DNA of 64,000 nucleotides from DATCJA01 sp963734635 (GTDB lineage Bacteria; Acidobacteriota; Vicinamibacteria; Vicinamibacterales; UBA2999), in NCBI GenBank assembly GCA_963734635.1, contig CAVTIA010000003.1, positions 930,001-994,000 on the forward strand. Direction: 5' to 3'. This document shows positions 9,589 through 20,220 of this stretch, piece after piece; within the stretch, counting starts at the first letter, position 1; every line of letters starts with the position of its first letter. Under the pieces are notes generated by a model. It was given only the letters and a program-made list of their open reading frames with translations, was not told the DNA's origin and made no database searches. The translations under genes and the position numbers were made by a program.

Positions 9589-9606
9589 GTCCGGCTGAAG
9601 CCGGAC
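9589..9606. repeat. Compact hairpin: gtccggct-GA-agccggac
   Basis: A perfect 8-bp stem with a GA loop, followed by ACTGCGTAC, in the 178-bp gap between the GGDEF-EAL gene and the response regulator. It belongs to a family of CT-(2-5 nt)-AG-centred or similar hairpins with CTACG-like tails seen at seven loci in the window. There is no T-tract, so it is not a classical terminator. The rest of the gap holds nothing I recognise. Confidence 0.7.
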
Positions 9607-9685
9607 ACTGCGTACTGTCGGCAAACTGACCCGGGTGTCGGCTAATCGACTCTTTTTTTCAGTCCGATATATCTGCTGAGGCGAA

Positions 9686-11079
<1,394 letters not shown>

Positions 11080-11083
<4 letters not shown>

Positions 11084-11838
11084 CGACGGCTGCCCGACCG
11101 TGCAGGCACGCGGAGGATGAACGACGCTCCAGCCTCGGGTGCATCGACCACCAGCGAACCGCCGTGGGCCTCCGCGATGACTCGCGCGGCAAACAGGTTG
11201 AGGCCCGACGTGTCCGACGGCGCGCGCGTCGGGATAAACGGCTCGAAAAGGTCGTCCGAGTGTCTCTCGACCTGCGGACGGCTGTCGGACACGCGCACGA
11301 CTCCCCATTCGTCGTCCTTTTCCGTGCTCACTTGGATACGCCCACGCGTGCCGGCGAGTGCGTGCTCGGCATTGATCAGCAGGTTCAGAATGGCCTGCTG
11401 CAACTCCGCCCCGTTGCCATGCACCAGACACGCGCCATCGGCGGAAAGCTCAATGGTGAGCCCCGCCCGCGTTGCGGCAAACCGCCGCAGGTCGACCGCG
11501 ATCCGAGTGAGCGCACTGAGATCCACGTCGATGCGCTCCCCCACCGGCGCTTGCGTAAACGCGGCAACCTGCGCGATTGCTGTCGCCATGCGCTGGCTCT
11601 GCGAACGGAGGCGCTCCAGCGGCCGGCTGGTGGTGTCGGGCAAATCGGTCCGCCCTTCGAGCAGTTCGACGGTACCGGTAATGACCAGGAGCGCATTGTT
11701 GACTTCGTGCACGACCCCCGACAGCAGCCGCGCGGTGGTGACGGCGCGGCTTAGCGCGACAAGCGCCTCGGGCGTACAGTTCCGCGAAAAGTCCGGCGTG
11801 GCGGCCTTGCCGTCGTCTCCTTGTGTGCGGCTCGTCAT
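11080..11838 (-). CDS. Sensor histidine kinase, short soluble form
   Basis: About 252 residues from ATG 11838. The H-box 'LLSGVVHEVNNALLVITG' places the phosphorylated His at H44. An N-box ('LQQAILNLLINAEHAL') and a G-box-like 'SDTSGLNLFAARVIAEAHGG' follow, giving HisKA plus HATPase and no transmembrane or sensory domain. The HE(V)NN H-box variant and short length are typical of NtrB-like cytosolic kinases. A longer frame to 11943 exists but would overlap the divergent gene and lacks kinase-like sequence. Probably phosphorylates the adjacent NtrC-type regulator. Confidence 0.85.
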
Positions 11839-11912
11839 GTGGGCGATCTGCCTTTCGGTTACATCTGTCGGCGTGCAGCAACACGCGGGATCCTGACGTG
11901 CCGACTGCCGCC

Positions 11913-14252
11913 ATGCGTGCGCTCCGGGGAATCTTGCCTGCAAGGGCGTCCGACGCCAAGATCGCCGCGCGAAAGTGGGCCGGATGGCTCTACATCGGCG
12001 GCGTGACCGTCGTAGGCCTCGCGCTGCTCATCGGTTTCGCGCCCCGAAGCTTCTCGAACCTTCCCCTGACCGTTGCCCTGCTGGGTGCCTCGCTCCTGCT
12101 TTCGAACTTCAAGCTGCGGCTTCCGCTGTGGCGCGGCGTGTCGACCATGTCCATGGCGTGCGCCGCAGATCTTCTCGCATTAATGATTCTCGGTCCCAAC
12201 GTGGCGATGCTCACGTCGTCGGCGGGGGTTCTGCTCCAGTGCACGCTCAGGGTCCGCCGCTCTCAGCCGCTTCATCGCGCGGCGTTCAGCGTTGCGTCGG
12301 TCGCCATTACGGTCCAAACGGCCGGATTCGTCTGGAGCACTCTCGGCGGCAACCCGGGAGGCCCAACGCTCTTACCGCTCGCTGCAACGACACTGACGTA
12401 TTTCGTCGTGAACACCGCGCTGGTGGCAACCGCCATCGGGGTCTCGAACGGTCTCTCGCCCCTTCGCGCATGGTACTGGGAGTTCTTCTGGAGCGCACCC
12501 AGCTATTTCCTCTCGGGTGCCGCCGCCGGCGTCGTCGGGCTCATCGTGATTCACGAAGAGTACTTGCTGCTGCCGTCGGCGCTGGTACCGCTTTACGTGT
12601 CGTACCGCGCGTACCAAATGTCGCTTCGCAGAATCGACGAAGAGCGCCGGCACGCAGCCGAGCTCTCGCGCGCGGTAGTTACGACGCAGACGGCGCTCGC
12701 TCGTGCACAGCAATCAGAAGCTGCACTGGGGGCCGAAAAAGAGCGCCTTGTACTCGAAAGCTCGAGGCTGTCCGTAACGGTGCAGACGATTCGCGACGGG
12801 GTCATGATGGTCGATCGCGATGGCTCGATCCTGCTGATGAACGACGAGGCGCAGCGCCTTGCGGCAGTCGCACCGGGACAGCCTGGAGAACGACCGATCG
12901 TGGCAATGCTCGCGTCGCTCGGCTTTTCAGGCCGTGGCCAGAACAACGCACTCCGATTGCTGGAGGATGGCAAGGCGGTTCGACTCGTCAACGATGTCGC
13001 GCCAGATGGCGGCATTCCGCTCGTGGAAGTGTCCGGAACACCGACCCGCAATGCGGAAGGTGAAGTGGCGGGTGCGGTCTGGGTCCTGCGAGACATCACG
13101 CACATCGCGCGTGCGGAGCAGGAACGGGCCAAAGCCGCCCACCTCGAATCGCTGGGCGTGCTCGCCGGAGGCCTCGCGCACGACTTCAACAACATTCTGA
13201 CCGGTGTTGTCGGAAACCTGTCGCTCGCCCAGGACCTCGTCCGGACCGAGCAGCAGGCGCTGCGCACGCGGCTCGAACAGGCAGCGGCCGCCGCTGCCCG
13301 CGCGCGCGGGGTCACCAATCAGCTGCTGACATTCTCCAAGGGAGGCAGTCCGATCAAGACGACGGCATCGATTCAGGAGCTCGTCGTCGAGTGCACACGT
13401 TTCGTCCTCAGCGGCTCACCAGTGGCGCCGCGATTCGACATACCTGATGGCGCGTGGCCGGCCGACGTCGACACGAACCAGATCGCCCAGGTGGTGCACA
13501 ATCTCGTGCTGAACGCGATGCAGGCAATGCCCCGCGGCGGTGTTGTCGACGTATCGCTGCAGAATGTCGAGCTCACGGCGGATACACTTCCCGCCAATAC
13601 AGCACTCACGCCCGGGCGCTACGTGTGCCTGACGGTGCAGGACCGCGGCGGCGGCATTCCCCCTGACGTACTCAACCGGATCTTCGATCCGTATTTCACG
13701 ACGAAGGAGAAGGGTTCCGGGCTTGGTCTGGCCATTACGTACTCGATAGTTCGGGCGCACGGCGGCGCGATCAAGGTCGACCCGAATCCGGGTGAAGGTG
13801 CGACATTCAGCGTGTACCTGCCTGCGTCCACGCGCCATGTTGCACCAGAGGTCGAGCGCCGGCCCACAGAAATACGGCGCGCCGGCGGGCACGTCCTCCT
13901 TATGGATGACGACGCGATGGTCGCGGAGGTCGCACAGGAAATGCTGCAGTCTCTGGGCTTCATGACCGAGGTGGCGGTCTCGGGTGAGGATGCCCTCGAG
14001 CGCTTTCGCAGCGCCGAGGATGGCGGCACACCGTTCGACATCGCGATCCTCGATCTCACCGTGCCTGGAGGGATGGGCGGCGCTGAAGCGGTCCACCACA
14101 TCCGGAGAATCAGATCAGACGTCCTCGTGTTTGTGACGAGCGGCTACGCCGACGATGCCGTGCTTGCAAGATTCCAGGAGTACGGATTCGACGGCGTCCT
14201 TCCGAAGCCGTTCGCCGTATCGGACCTGCGGCGCGCTCTGGCGGTCGGCTGA
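11913..14252 (+). CDS. Hybrid sensor histidine kinase: membrane module-PAS-HisKA-HATPase-REC
   Basis: About 779 residues from ATG 11913. The N-terminal eight-or-so hydrophobic helices match the membrane module of the GGDEF-EAL protein at 6979 ('SNFKLRLPLWRG', 'FFWSAPSYFLSGAAAG'). Then come a coiled linker, a PAS ('VQTIRDGVMMVDRDGSIL'), an H-box with His near residue 423 ('LAGGLAHDFNNILTGVVG'), an ATPase domain ('YFTTKEKGSGLGLAITYS') and a C-terminal receiver with Asp near 714 ('AILDLTVPG'). The AHDFNN box marks the NtrB-like hybrid group. It is divergent from the short kinase across 74 bp. Confidence 0.92.
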   Translation: MRALRGILPARASDAKIAARKWAGWLYIGGVTVVGLALLIGFAPRSFSNLPLTVALLGASLLLSNFKLRLPLWRGVSTMSMACAADLLALMILGPNVAMLTSSAGVLLQCTLRVRRSQPLHRAAFSVASVAITVQTAGFVWSTLGGNPGGPTLLPLAATTLTYFVVNTALVATAIGVSNGLSPLRAWYWEFFWSAPSYFLSGAAAGVVGLIVIHEEYLLLPSALVPLYVSYRAYQMSLRRIDEERRHAAELSRAVVTTQTALARAQQSEAALGAEKERLVLESSRLSVTVQTIRDGVMMVDRDGSILLMNDEAQRLAAVAPGQPGERPIVAMLASLGFSGRGQNNALRLLEDGKAVRLVNDVAPDGGIPLVEVSGTPTRNAEGEVAGAVWVLRDITHIARAEQERAKAAHLESLGVLAGGLAHDFNNILTGVVGNLSLAQDLVRTEQQALRTRLEQAAAAAARARGVTNQLLTFSKGGSPIKTTASIQELVVECTRFVLSGSPVAPRFDIPDGAWPADVDTNQIAQVVHNLVLNAMQAMPRGGVVDVSLQNVELTADTLPANTALTPGRYVCLTVQDRGGGIPPDVLNRIFDPYFTTKEKGSGLGLAITYSIVRAHGGAIKVDPNPGEGATFSVYLPASTRHVAPEVERRPTEIRRAGGHVLLMDDDAMVAEVAQEMLQSLGFMTEVAVSGEDALERFRSAEDGGTPFDIAILDLTVPGGMGGAEAVHHIRRIRSDVLVFVTSGYADDAVLARFQEYGFDGVLPKPFAVSDLRRALAVG

Positions 14253-14257
14253 TCGCG

Positions 14258-14935
14258 CTACCGGGCTTCGACCTCGATGACATGCGCGTCGCCGCTGCCC
14301 ACGAGCGTCAGCGTGTGCGGCTGGTCCCACTGCGACAGGATCCAGCGTCCGGGAGTGTCCATCTGGAACACGGATTCGCCGCCGCCTCCCTGCACCTCCA
14401 CGGCACCGGCCATGAGCATGACGACCGTCGGCATCTGATGCACATGGCTGGTTTTAGGCGCGGACCCATTCAATTTCACGTCGTAGACGGCAAACGATCG
14501 GGACTGCTCGAGGAGGGTCGTGCCTGGCGCTGTAATCAGTTGAGGGGTCGTCCACTTGGCGTCACGAAGGTTTTCAATCGCAAACGCCCGGTACGGCGTC
14601 GTCCCCACATTCTCGATCCGGTGCACTGCGGAGGCACCCGTATAGCTGGCGACGTCAACCGCACCGGACGCAACCGGCCTTGGGTCGCTCCAGTCCTCCC
14701 CGGAGGCCTTCGTACGCAAGGTCGCCTGGCCGACCGCCACCGTCACCAGATCGTGGTCATGCGAGTGATCGAGCGTCGAGCCGCCCGGAGCGACAGTGAC
14801 GTCGAACATCCGCAGGTGTGCGGTGAACAGGAGGCTTTTATGGCTCGGGTCTTCGTTCGCGGGCGGGACTGCCTGACCAAGCAGAATGCCGGACAGGACA
14901 GCAGTGGCCGCCAGAACGTGCGCGGGGACTGTCAT
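14258..14935 (-). CDS. Exported double-cupin domain protein
   Basis: A 225-residue protein with a signal peptide (residues 1-22). Two cupin half-motifs are visible, 'HSHDHDLVTVAVG' around residue 58 and 'HVHQMPTVVMLMAG' around residue 165, each with histidines that could hold a metal. The C-terminal 'HTLTLVGSGDAHVIEVEAR' completes the beta-barrel. The reaction is unknown; periplasmic cupins include dioxygenases and sugar isomerases. It converges on the hybrid kinase gene and is divergent from the gene at 15016. Confidence 0.75.
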   Translation of the reverse strand: MTVPAHVLAATAVLSGILLGQAVPPANEDPSHKSLLFTAHLRMFDVTVAPGGSTLDHSHDHDLVTVAVGQATLRTKASGEDWSDPRPVASGAVDVASYTGASAVHRIENVGTTPYRAFAIENLRDAKWTTPQLITAPGTTLLEQSRSFAVYDVKLNGSAPKTSHVHQMPTVVMLMAGAVEVQGGGGESVFQMDTPGRWILSQWDQPHTLTLVGSGDAHVIEVEAR

Positions 14936-15015
14936 ACGCGCGGATTATAGCGTCTCATCTCCTTGACTGATTTCGATTTGCCGCTCAGAATGCTTTCCTG
15001 GCTGGAGGTTTGAAT

Positions 15016-15702
15016 ATGCCCGTCGTGCGACTGATTCCGGCAGCACTCATATGCGTGCTCATTTCTACCGCTGCCTCTGCACAAGAATGGATCGACTTCA
15101 CAAGTCGGGAGGACCGTTTCACGGTGAACATGCCCGGCCAACCCAAGGTCGAGAAGATTGAGTGGCCCTCCGAATACGGGCTGGTCTTCCCGGGCCGCGT
15201 GTACACCGCGATGAGAGGAGCCGAGAAGTATTCGATCACCGTCATCGATTACAACGACGCGGAAAGGCGGTACAACGAGAAGCCGCATCCGCCATCGTTC
15301 CGGCAGGCCGAGTACTGGATGATGGACATCCAGGGCTCCATTCAGTATGCGGCGACCAAGCTGTATCGGATGAAGCACGGCGTGAAGGTCACTCACGATG
15401 CGTGGCACTACATCGACCTGGTCGAAGGCCATCAGCTCAATCTGACAAACCCGGACGGCACACGCACGTTCGTGTCGATCTACCTGCACGAAAACCGGCT
15501 CTACATTCTGGACGGCACAGTCCCGGCCAATGGCCCCGAACCAGGCCTGTTCACGCAGTCGCTGAGCTTTCTCGATGCGGAGGGCAAACGCGTCCGCTAC
15601 GACCGGATCTACTCGAACAGGCTTCCTCCGGAGACGATACCCAGCGGACGTGGCGGTGGCGGCGGCCGTGGTCGCGGCCAGGGTCCCGGACAGGGCCAGT
15701 GA
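15016..15702 (+). CDS. Secreted hypothetical protein, 'AQEW' family, Gly/Arg-rich tail
   Basis: 228 residues from ATG 15016, chosen because GGAGG lies 9 bases upstream. A signal peptide ends at 'ASAQEW'. The mature part begins 'FTSREDRFTVNMPGQPKVE', carries 'YSITVIDYND' and ends in a flexible GRGGGGGRGRG tail. A clear paralog lies at 53831 ('EWDLFVSKEDGFKVDFPGTP', 'YSLTVVDYNG'). Two related secreted proteins so far apart suggest a lineage-expanded family. No function is known. Confidence 0.7.
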   Translation: MPVVRLIPAALICVLISTAASAQEWIDFTSREDRFTVNMPGQPKVEKIEWPSEYGLVFPGRVYTAMRGAEKYSITVIDYNDAERRYNEKPHPPSFRQAEYWMMDIQGSIQYAATKLYRMKHGVKVTHDAWHYIDLVEGHQLNLTNPDGTRTFVSIYLHENRLYILDGTVPANGPEPGLFTQSLSFLDAEGKRVRYDRIYSNRLPPETIPSGRGGGGGRGRGQGPGQGQ

Positions 15703-15778
15703 TTCTTCGATCGTCGCTTGTCGTCGGTCGGGCACGGTGGTAGGCTTTCGCTCGCAAGAAGGGAGCGAGGAGATATCC

Positions 15779-16903
15779 ATGCGCGCAAGACTTTTCGTCA
15801 CTATTGCCGGTCTGGTCGTCGGTATCGCCCTGCTGTCGGCGCAGGCACGCCGCACGCTCGATATCTACGTTGTTGACGTCGAGGGTGGAAATGCGACGCT
15901 CTTCGTCACACCGGCGGGCGAATCGGTTCTCATCGACGCCGGCAACGGCGGCGCGGCGGCTGCCCGGGATGCTGGACGCATCATGGAAGCGATCAAGGAC
16001 GCGGGCCTCGCGCAGATCGACCATCACGTCACTACGCACTGGCATGGCGATCATTTCGGCGCCCTCGAAGAGCTCGCGAAGCAGATTCCGATCCGGGCCT
16101 ACTACGATCATGGGCCGACGGTGCAGCCGCAGCCGGCATCGACGGAGTTCCTCGACAAGATCTATCCGACGCTTGTCGCCAAATCGAAGCGTGTCATCGT
16201 GAAGCCCGGCGACCGGATTACGCTCAAGGGCCTGGAGTGGCGGTTCATCACATCGGCGGGGCAGCCGATTCAACAGGCGCTTCCGGGCGCGGGCCGACCC
16301 AATCCGTACTGCGGCGCGTTCAAGCCTCAGGACCCCGATCCGAGCGAGAACGCACAGTCGGTCGGTAGCTACATCACGTTCAGCAAGTTCCGAGTGGTGC
16401 ATCCCGGCGACCTGACCTGGAACAAGGAAGCCGAGCTGATGTGTCCGAACAACCGGCTGGGCACCGCCGATCTGCTGATCGTGGGACATCATGGACAGGC
16501 GATTTCGAACTCCGAAGTGCTGGTTCATGCGCTGCGGCCGCGGGTCTCGATCATCAACAACGGCACACGCAAGGGTGGCCAGCCGGATGCAATGCGCATT
16601 CTCCTGAATTCGCCGGGCCTTGAGGACGTATGGCAGTCGCATTTCTCGTTGCTGAGTGGCCAGGAGTACACGGTGCCGGGGATGTTCATCGGCAATCTCT
16701 ATGACGAGCAGCCCGAGGCAATGCCGGTGGCAGCCTGGACCCCACCGCCGCAGGGCCAGCAAGCGCCACCCGCACCGGTGCACAACGGGAAGTCGTTCTG
16801 GTTCAAGGTGAGCGCGCAGCAGGACGGCACGTTCACGGTGACGAACGCGCGAAACAATTTCAGCAAGACGTACCGGGTCGGTACGAACGTCGCGACCAAT
16901 TGA
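15779..16903 (+). CDS. Exported MBL-fold hydrolase (ComEC/Rec2-like)
   Basis: 374 residues from ATG 15779, with the purine-rich GGGAGCGAGGAGA run upstream. The signal peptide runs to 'SAQARR'. The metal motif 'THWHGDHFGALEEL' is the canonical HxHxDH; 'VVHPGDLTW' and 'LIVGHHGQAISNSEVL' supply the other ligands, in the arrangement seen in ComEC-related beta-lactamase-fold hydrolases. The substrate is not deducible. A hairpin with a T-rich tail follows the stop. Confidence 0.85.
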   Translation: MRARLFVTIAGLVVGIALLSAQARRTLDIYVVDVEGGNATLFVTPAGESVLIDAGNGGAAAARDAGRIMEAIKDAGLAQIDHHVTTHWHGDHFGALEELAKQIPIRAYYDHGPTVQPQPASTEFLDKIYPTLVAKSKRVIVKPGDRITLKGLEWRFITSAGQPIQQALPGAGRPNPYCGAFKPQDPDPSENAQSVGSYITFSKFRVVHPGDLTWNKEAELMCPNNRLGTADLLIVGHHGQAISNSEVLVHALRPRVSIINNGTRKGGQPDAMRILLNSPGLEDVWQSHFSLLSGQEYTVPGMFIGNLYDEQPEAMPVAAWTPPPQGQQAPPAPVHNGKSFWFKVSAQQDGTFTVTNARNNFSKTYRVGTNVATN

Positions 16904-16916
16904 GGGTGTTGTGGAG

Positions 16917-16936
16917 GCCGGTTTTCGCCGGCTTCT
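16917..16936 (+). terminator. Probable intrinsic terminator after the MBL gene
   Basis: The stem gccgg at 16917-16921 and ccggc at 16928-16932 encloses a TTTTCG loop and is followed by TTCTTCG. The U-tract is interrupted, so strength is uncertain. Confidence 0.5.
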
Positions 16937-16983
16937 TCGTTTGAGGTGAAGACGGATCCCGGCTGAATGAAGGAGACGCATAT

Positions 16984-18035
16984 ATGAGCAGGACGCGCGG
17001 TGCCCTACTGGCAATCGCACTCGTAGTCTTCGGGGCGTCCATCGTCGCGCAGCAGCAGAACGCTCCTGCGCCCACTGGTCCGGTTCCGGCAGGACTTCCG
17101 GACTGGGCTTACACACCACCAGTGCCGGGTGCACCCCCGCCGCCCTCTGCATTGCCGACCGATGACAACGCAGTCGTGAAGATTCCCGGGACCGACAAGA
17201 CGTTCACACGCGGCCAGCTTCGGGCTGCGAAGGAAACCATGGATTGGTATCCGGAAGATCGCCACGGCGGGATGCCGCCCAACGTCGTCAAATTCGGGAA
17301 GGAAGGCGTGCGCCAGTGCACTCTCTGTCACCTCCCGGACGGGGCCGGGACGTCCTGAGAACGCTCCGGTCAGCCGCCTATCACCCCGTCTATTTCATGC
17401 AGCAGATGCAGGACTTCCGGAACGGGCTGCGAAAGAGCGCCGATCCGCGCAAGGCGAACACGAACACGATGATCGGCTTCACGAAGGCGACGACACCCGA
17501 GGAGGACCGGGCGGCGGCCGAATACTTCGCGCAGCAGCCGTACCCACGGCGCATCAAGGTGGTCGAGTCCAAGACCGCACCGAAAGTGCGCATGCAGGGC
17601 GGGATGCACATGGCCATTCCGGCTGGCGAAGGCGGCGGGATGGAGCCGATCAAGGCCGACGAGATTGTCGAGGTGCCGGACGACAACCTCCGCGCGGAAG
17701 CGCGCGACACGCGTATGGGGTGGACGGCTTATGTTCCGCCTGGAACGCTGAATAGAGGTAAACAGGTGGCCGCCAAGGCTCAGTGCTCTACGTGCCATGG
17801 AGCAAACCTCGAAGGTATCGGCCCCGTACCCGCGTTGGCCGGCCGGTCGCCAAGCTACACGATGCGACAGCTGTTCGATTTCAAGTCTGGCGCGCGCAAC
17901 GGACCGTGGGGCGCGTTGATGAAGCCAGTCGTCGCTAACCTGTCGGTGCAGGAATTGACGGCCGTCTCCGCCTACGCGGCGTCAATCCAGCCGCCGCCAC
18001 CGGCCAGGCCGACGACGACGAGCGCCGCTCGGTAA
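16984..18035 (+). CDS. Di-heme cytochrome c, frameshifted
   Basis: Periplasmic electron carrier. A signal peptide (to 'SIVAQQQ') is followed by a Pro-rich linker, a first heme site 'CTLCH' and a second 'CSTCHGANLEG'. The C-terminal 'MRQLFDFKSGARNG' is typical of small class I cytochromes. The frame breaks twice, near 17349 and 17370; removing one G and one C gives 'DGAGRPENAPVSAYHPVYFMQ', which reads like family members. GGAG lies upstream of the ATG. It follows the MBL gene in the same direction. Confidence 0.8.
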
Positions 18036-18048
18036 AGCGCGACCAGCG

Positions 18049-18134
18049 TCTTTTGGTCTTTGGTCTTTAGTCTTTGGTCTTTAGTGCGGGACTAGAGACC
18101 AGAGACCAGAGACCAAAGACCAGAGACCAGAGAC
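18049..18134. repeat. Inverted 7-nt-period array (GGTCTTT / AGAGACC) between convergent genes
   Basis: The left arm, 18049-18086, is five degenerate GGTCTTT-type units; the right arm, 18091-18134, is six AGAGACC/AAAGACC units, i.e. the complement. They can fold into a long imperfect hairpin between two converging genes. There is no open frame inside and no T-tract. Confidence 0.85.
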
Positions 18135-18137
18135 ACA

Positions 18138-18725
18138 CTACCGCACGACCCGCCCACCCCTCCGATCGTCCGGCACGAATCGGCCGCGCGCCGGCATCAC
18201 CACCTTCGGCAGGCTCTCGGCGGTCATGACCTCGGCTTCGGTGATGATGCCATTTTGGGCGAGCAGCCACGCGACAAGGCTGTACACCTCGGCGGATGAG
18301 AGCGTTCCGGGCGCCGACGGAGGCATCGCGCGCCGAACGTAATCGAACAACGTCGTCGCATACGGCCAGAAGTTGCCCACCGTAAACGAAACGTCAGGCC
18401 GATCGCGGCGCCATTGTTCGTACTGTGGCCCGAAGGGCGCGATGCCTGGTGGCTCGGCGCCGACGAGTGCATCAGCCTGCCCACCTTCGCCTTTCGCGCC
18501 ATGACAGGCTGCACACTGACGGGCGTAAACGCCGGCTCCATCAGACGCTGTGCCCCTCCCCGCCGGGAGGCCGGTTCCATCGGGCCGCACGTCGGTGTCG
18601 AGGCTGGTAATGAGCTCCTGCGGCGCAGGCTTTCCGAGTCCGTAACGTTGCGGAGGTGACTGCGCCGCCGTCCCTGCTGTCGCGAGGAAGGCCGCGGCGA
18701 TGAGCATGCACCACACGCGCGTCAT
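18138..18725 (-). CDS. Cytochrome c subunit partner of the sulfite-oxidase-type enzyme
   Basis: 195 residues from ATG 18725. A signal peptide (MTRVWCMLIAAAFLATAGTA) precedes one heme site 'CAACHGAKGEGG' and a downstream Met in 'RRAMPPSAPGTLS' that is probably the axial ligand. The family resembles SoxD-like cytochromes that accept electrons from sulfite dehydrogenases. Its ATG overlaps the expected stop of the upstream gene (ATGA), a coupled arrangement. In the sequence as given, the upstream gene reads through into this one. Confidence 0.78.
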   Translation of the reverse strand: MTRVWCMLIAAAFLATAGTAAQSPPQRYGLGKPAPQELITSLDTDVRPDGTGLPAGRGTASDGAGVYARQCAACHGAKGEGGQADALVGAEPPGIAPFGPQYEQWRRDRPDVSFTVGNFWPYATTLFDYVRRAMPPSAPGTLSSAEVYSLVAWLLAQNGIITEAEVMTAESLPKVVMPARGRFVPDDRRGGRVVR

Positions 18726-19955
18726 GCCGTCACTCGTTCGATTGCGAAGAGGTACGCGCCCGTCCGCACCGATCGTCCACCCTGTGACCGGATTCAGGTG
18801 GTAGCGAGTGCGACGGCCACGGATCGACTGAAGCGCCTTCCATTCAGGCTGCACGTAGCCGGTCTCGTCGATCGCACGACTCACGATCTCGGTCGGCTTG
18901 CCGTCCCATCCCCACAGCAGACGAAAGCGCGTGTGCGCCTTCGACAGCACCGGTCCTTGCAGCTCCGCCGCCGTCCAGGTCCTGCCCCGATCGGTGCTGA
19001 CCTCCACGCGTTGAATGCGGCCGCGCCCGCTCCATGCGAGTCCACGGATCTCGATCCATCCGGGTTGCACCACGTGAGGGTACGACGGAGACGTGATCAC
19101 TGACCGCGCGTCGATAGCCAGGCTGAACTGACGAACCCGCCCGTCCGCGAGAGGATCTGTGTATTTCGACGTCTCCTCACGCGTCATGAACGGCTGATCG
19201 GCAAGCTCGATCCGGTGCAGCCACTTGACGCTCGCGTTGCCTTCGATGCCTGGAAGAAGCAGGCGCACTGGATAGCCCTGCTCCGGACGCAATGCCTCGC
19301 CGTTCTGGGCGTACGCGAGCATCGCCTCGTCGAGCACTTCCTTGATCGGAATGCTGCGCGTCATCATCGCGGCATCCTGGCCCTCGGCAAGAAACCAGGT
19401 GGCCTGCGGCCGCGCACCCACTTCCCTGAACAGTGTGGAAAGCCTGACTCCCGTCCACTCGGTCTGGCTCGTCAGTCCGCACAGCTCCTGCACGGTGGTG
19501 CGCTCGCCGCTCTGCCTGCCGAAATTTCCAGAGCACTCGAGGAAGCATGTCCGACTCGTGGAAGGAAAGCGCTCGATCTCGTCGAGCGAGAACGTCATCG
19601 GCCGGTCCACCATGCCGTGCACGAGTAGCTGATAGGAGCGCGGATCGATCACTGCCACGCCCGCATGGTGGCGTTCGAAGTGAAGATCGGCAGGCGTCAC
19701 CGTGCCGTGCAGATCCTGAAGCGGGGTTCGGGAGCTTATGGCGCTTGGCATGCGCGCCGGCTGCTCGGCGGGCGAGCGCGACCCGCGCTCGTTCGGAAGG
19801 CGGCCGAAGCGGACGGCGCTCTCGGGACGTTCCTGGGTCGCCGCGTCTTCGGAAGCAAGCGTGACCGCCGCGGCTCCGAGCGCATTCGCCAGCAGCGTCC
19901 GGCGCGTCACACCGCCGCGCGCCCGGTCGCGAGAAGGTCTTTGCGATCTGCGCAC
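18722..19955 (-). CDS. Tat-exported sulfite oxidase/SoxC-type molybdopterin oxidoreductase
   Basis: Periplasmic molybdoenzyme of about 410 residues. The twin-arginine signal 'TRRTLLANALG' implies export after cofactor insertion. The molybdopterin domain has 'TCFLECSGNFGRQSG', whose Cys is the likely molybdenum ligand, 'QEGYPVRLLLPGIEG'-like sequence (here 'EQGYPVRLLLPGIEGN') and 'NASVKWLHRIEL'. The C-terminal Mo-co dimerisation domain follows ('IEIRGLAWSGRGRIQRVEVS'). As given, the frame has no stop and fuses to the cytochrome. Removing one base near 18755 would end it 'YLFAIERVTA' with a TGA overlapping the next ATG, which I think is the true state. Confidence 0.8.
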
Positions 19956-19963
19956 GACCCACC

Positions 19964-20155
19964 CTACTGCGCGCCGCGACCCGCGGGACCCGCGCCTCGC
20001 CCGCGCTGCGGCTGTTCGTCGGTCGAAGGCGGAACGACGTTCCTAGCTCGCAGGTAGACGGCCGCATACCCATACATTTCGTTCGAGTGGGCAATGAGGT
20101 CTGCGAGAATCGCCTCGCGCGCCATCTGACCTCGCCCACGCGCAATGATCATCAT
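19964..20155 (-). pseudogene. DinB-family protein, C-terminal remnant
   Basis: Only about 63 codons remain, with 'AREAILADLIAHSNEMYGYA' followed by 'AVYLRARNVVPPST'. This is the characteristic end of DinB-like four-helix metal-binding proteins, usually about 170 residues. The upstream side is a low-complexity stretch with no matching N-terminal portion in any frame. It looks like a truncated gene rather than a complete small protein, though a small functional ORF cannot be excluded. Confidence 0.5.
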
Positions 20156-20220
20156 CGTGCGCTCCGAATGCCTGTCTGTCCCTGACTTTGACTTTTGCCG
20201 TTTGCCTTACAAGGCGTGCG

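Noticed and set aside
15551..17152. 533-residue minus-strand frame over the MBL and cytochrome genes
   Set aside because: Antisense to genes with signal peptides and motifs; composition is Arg/Ala/Pro-rich as expected for a shadow.
18049..18134. Possible CRISPR or minisatellite unrelated to structure
   Set aside because: There are no unique spacers, and the second half is the complement of the first, so hairpin formation is the better description.
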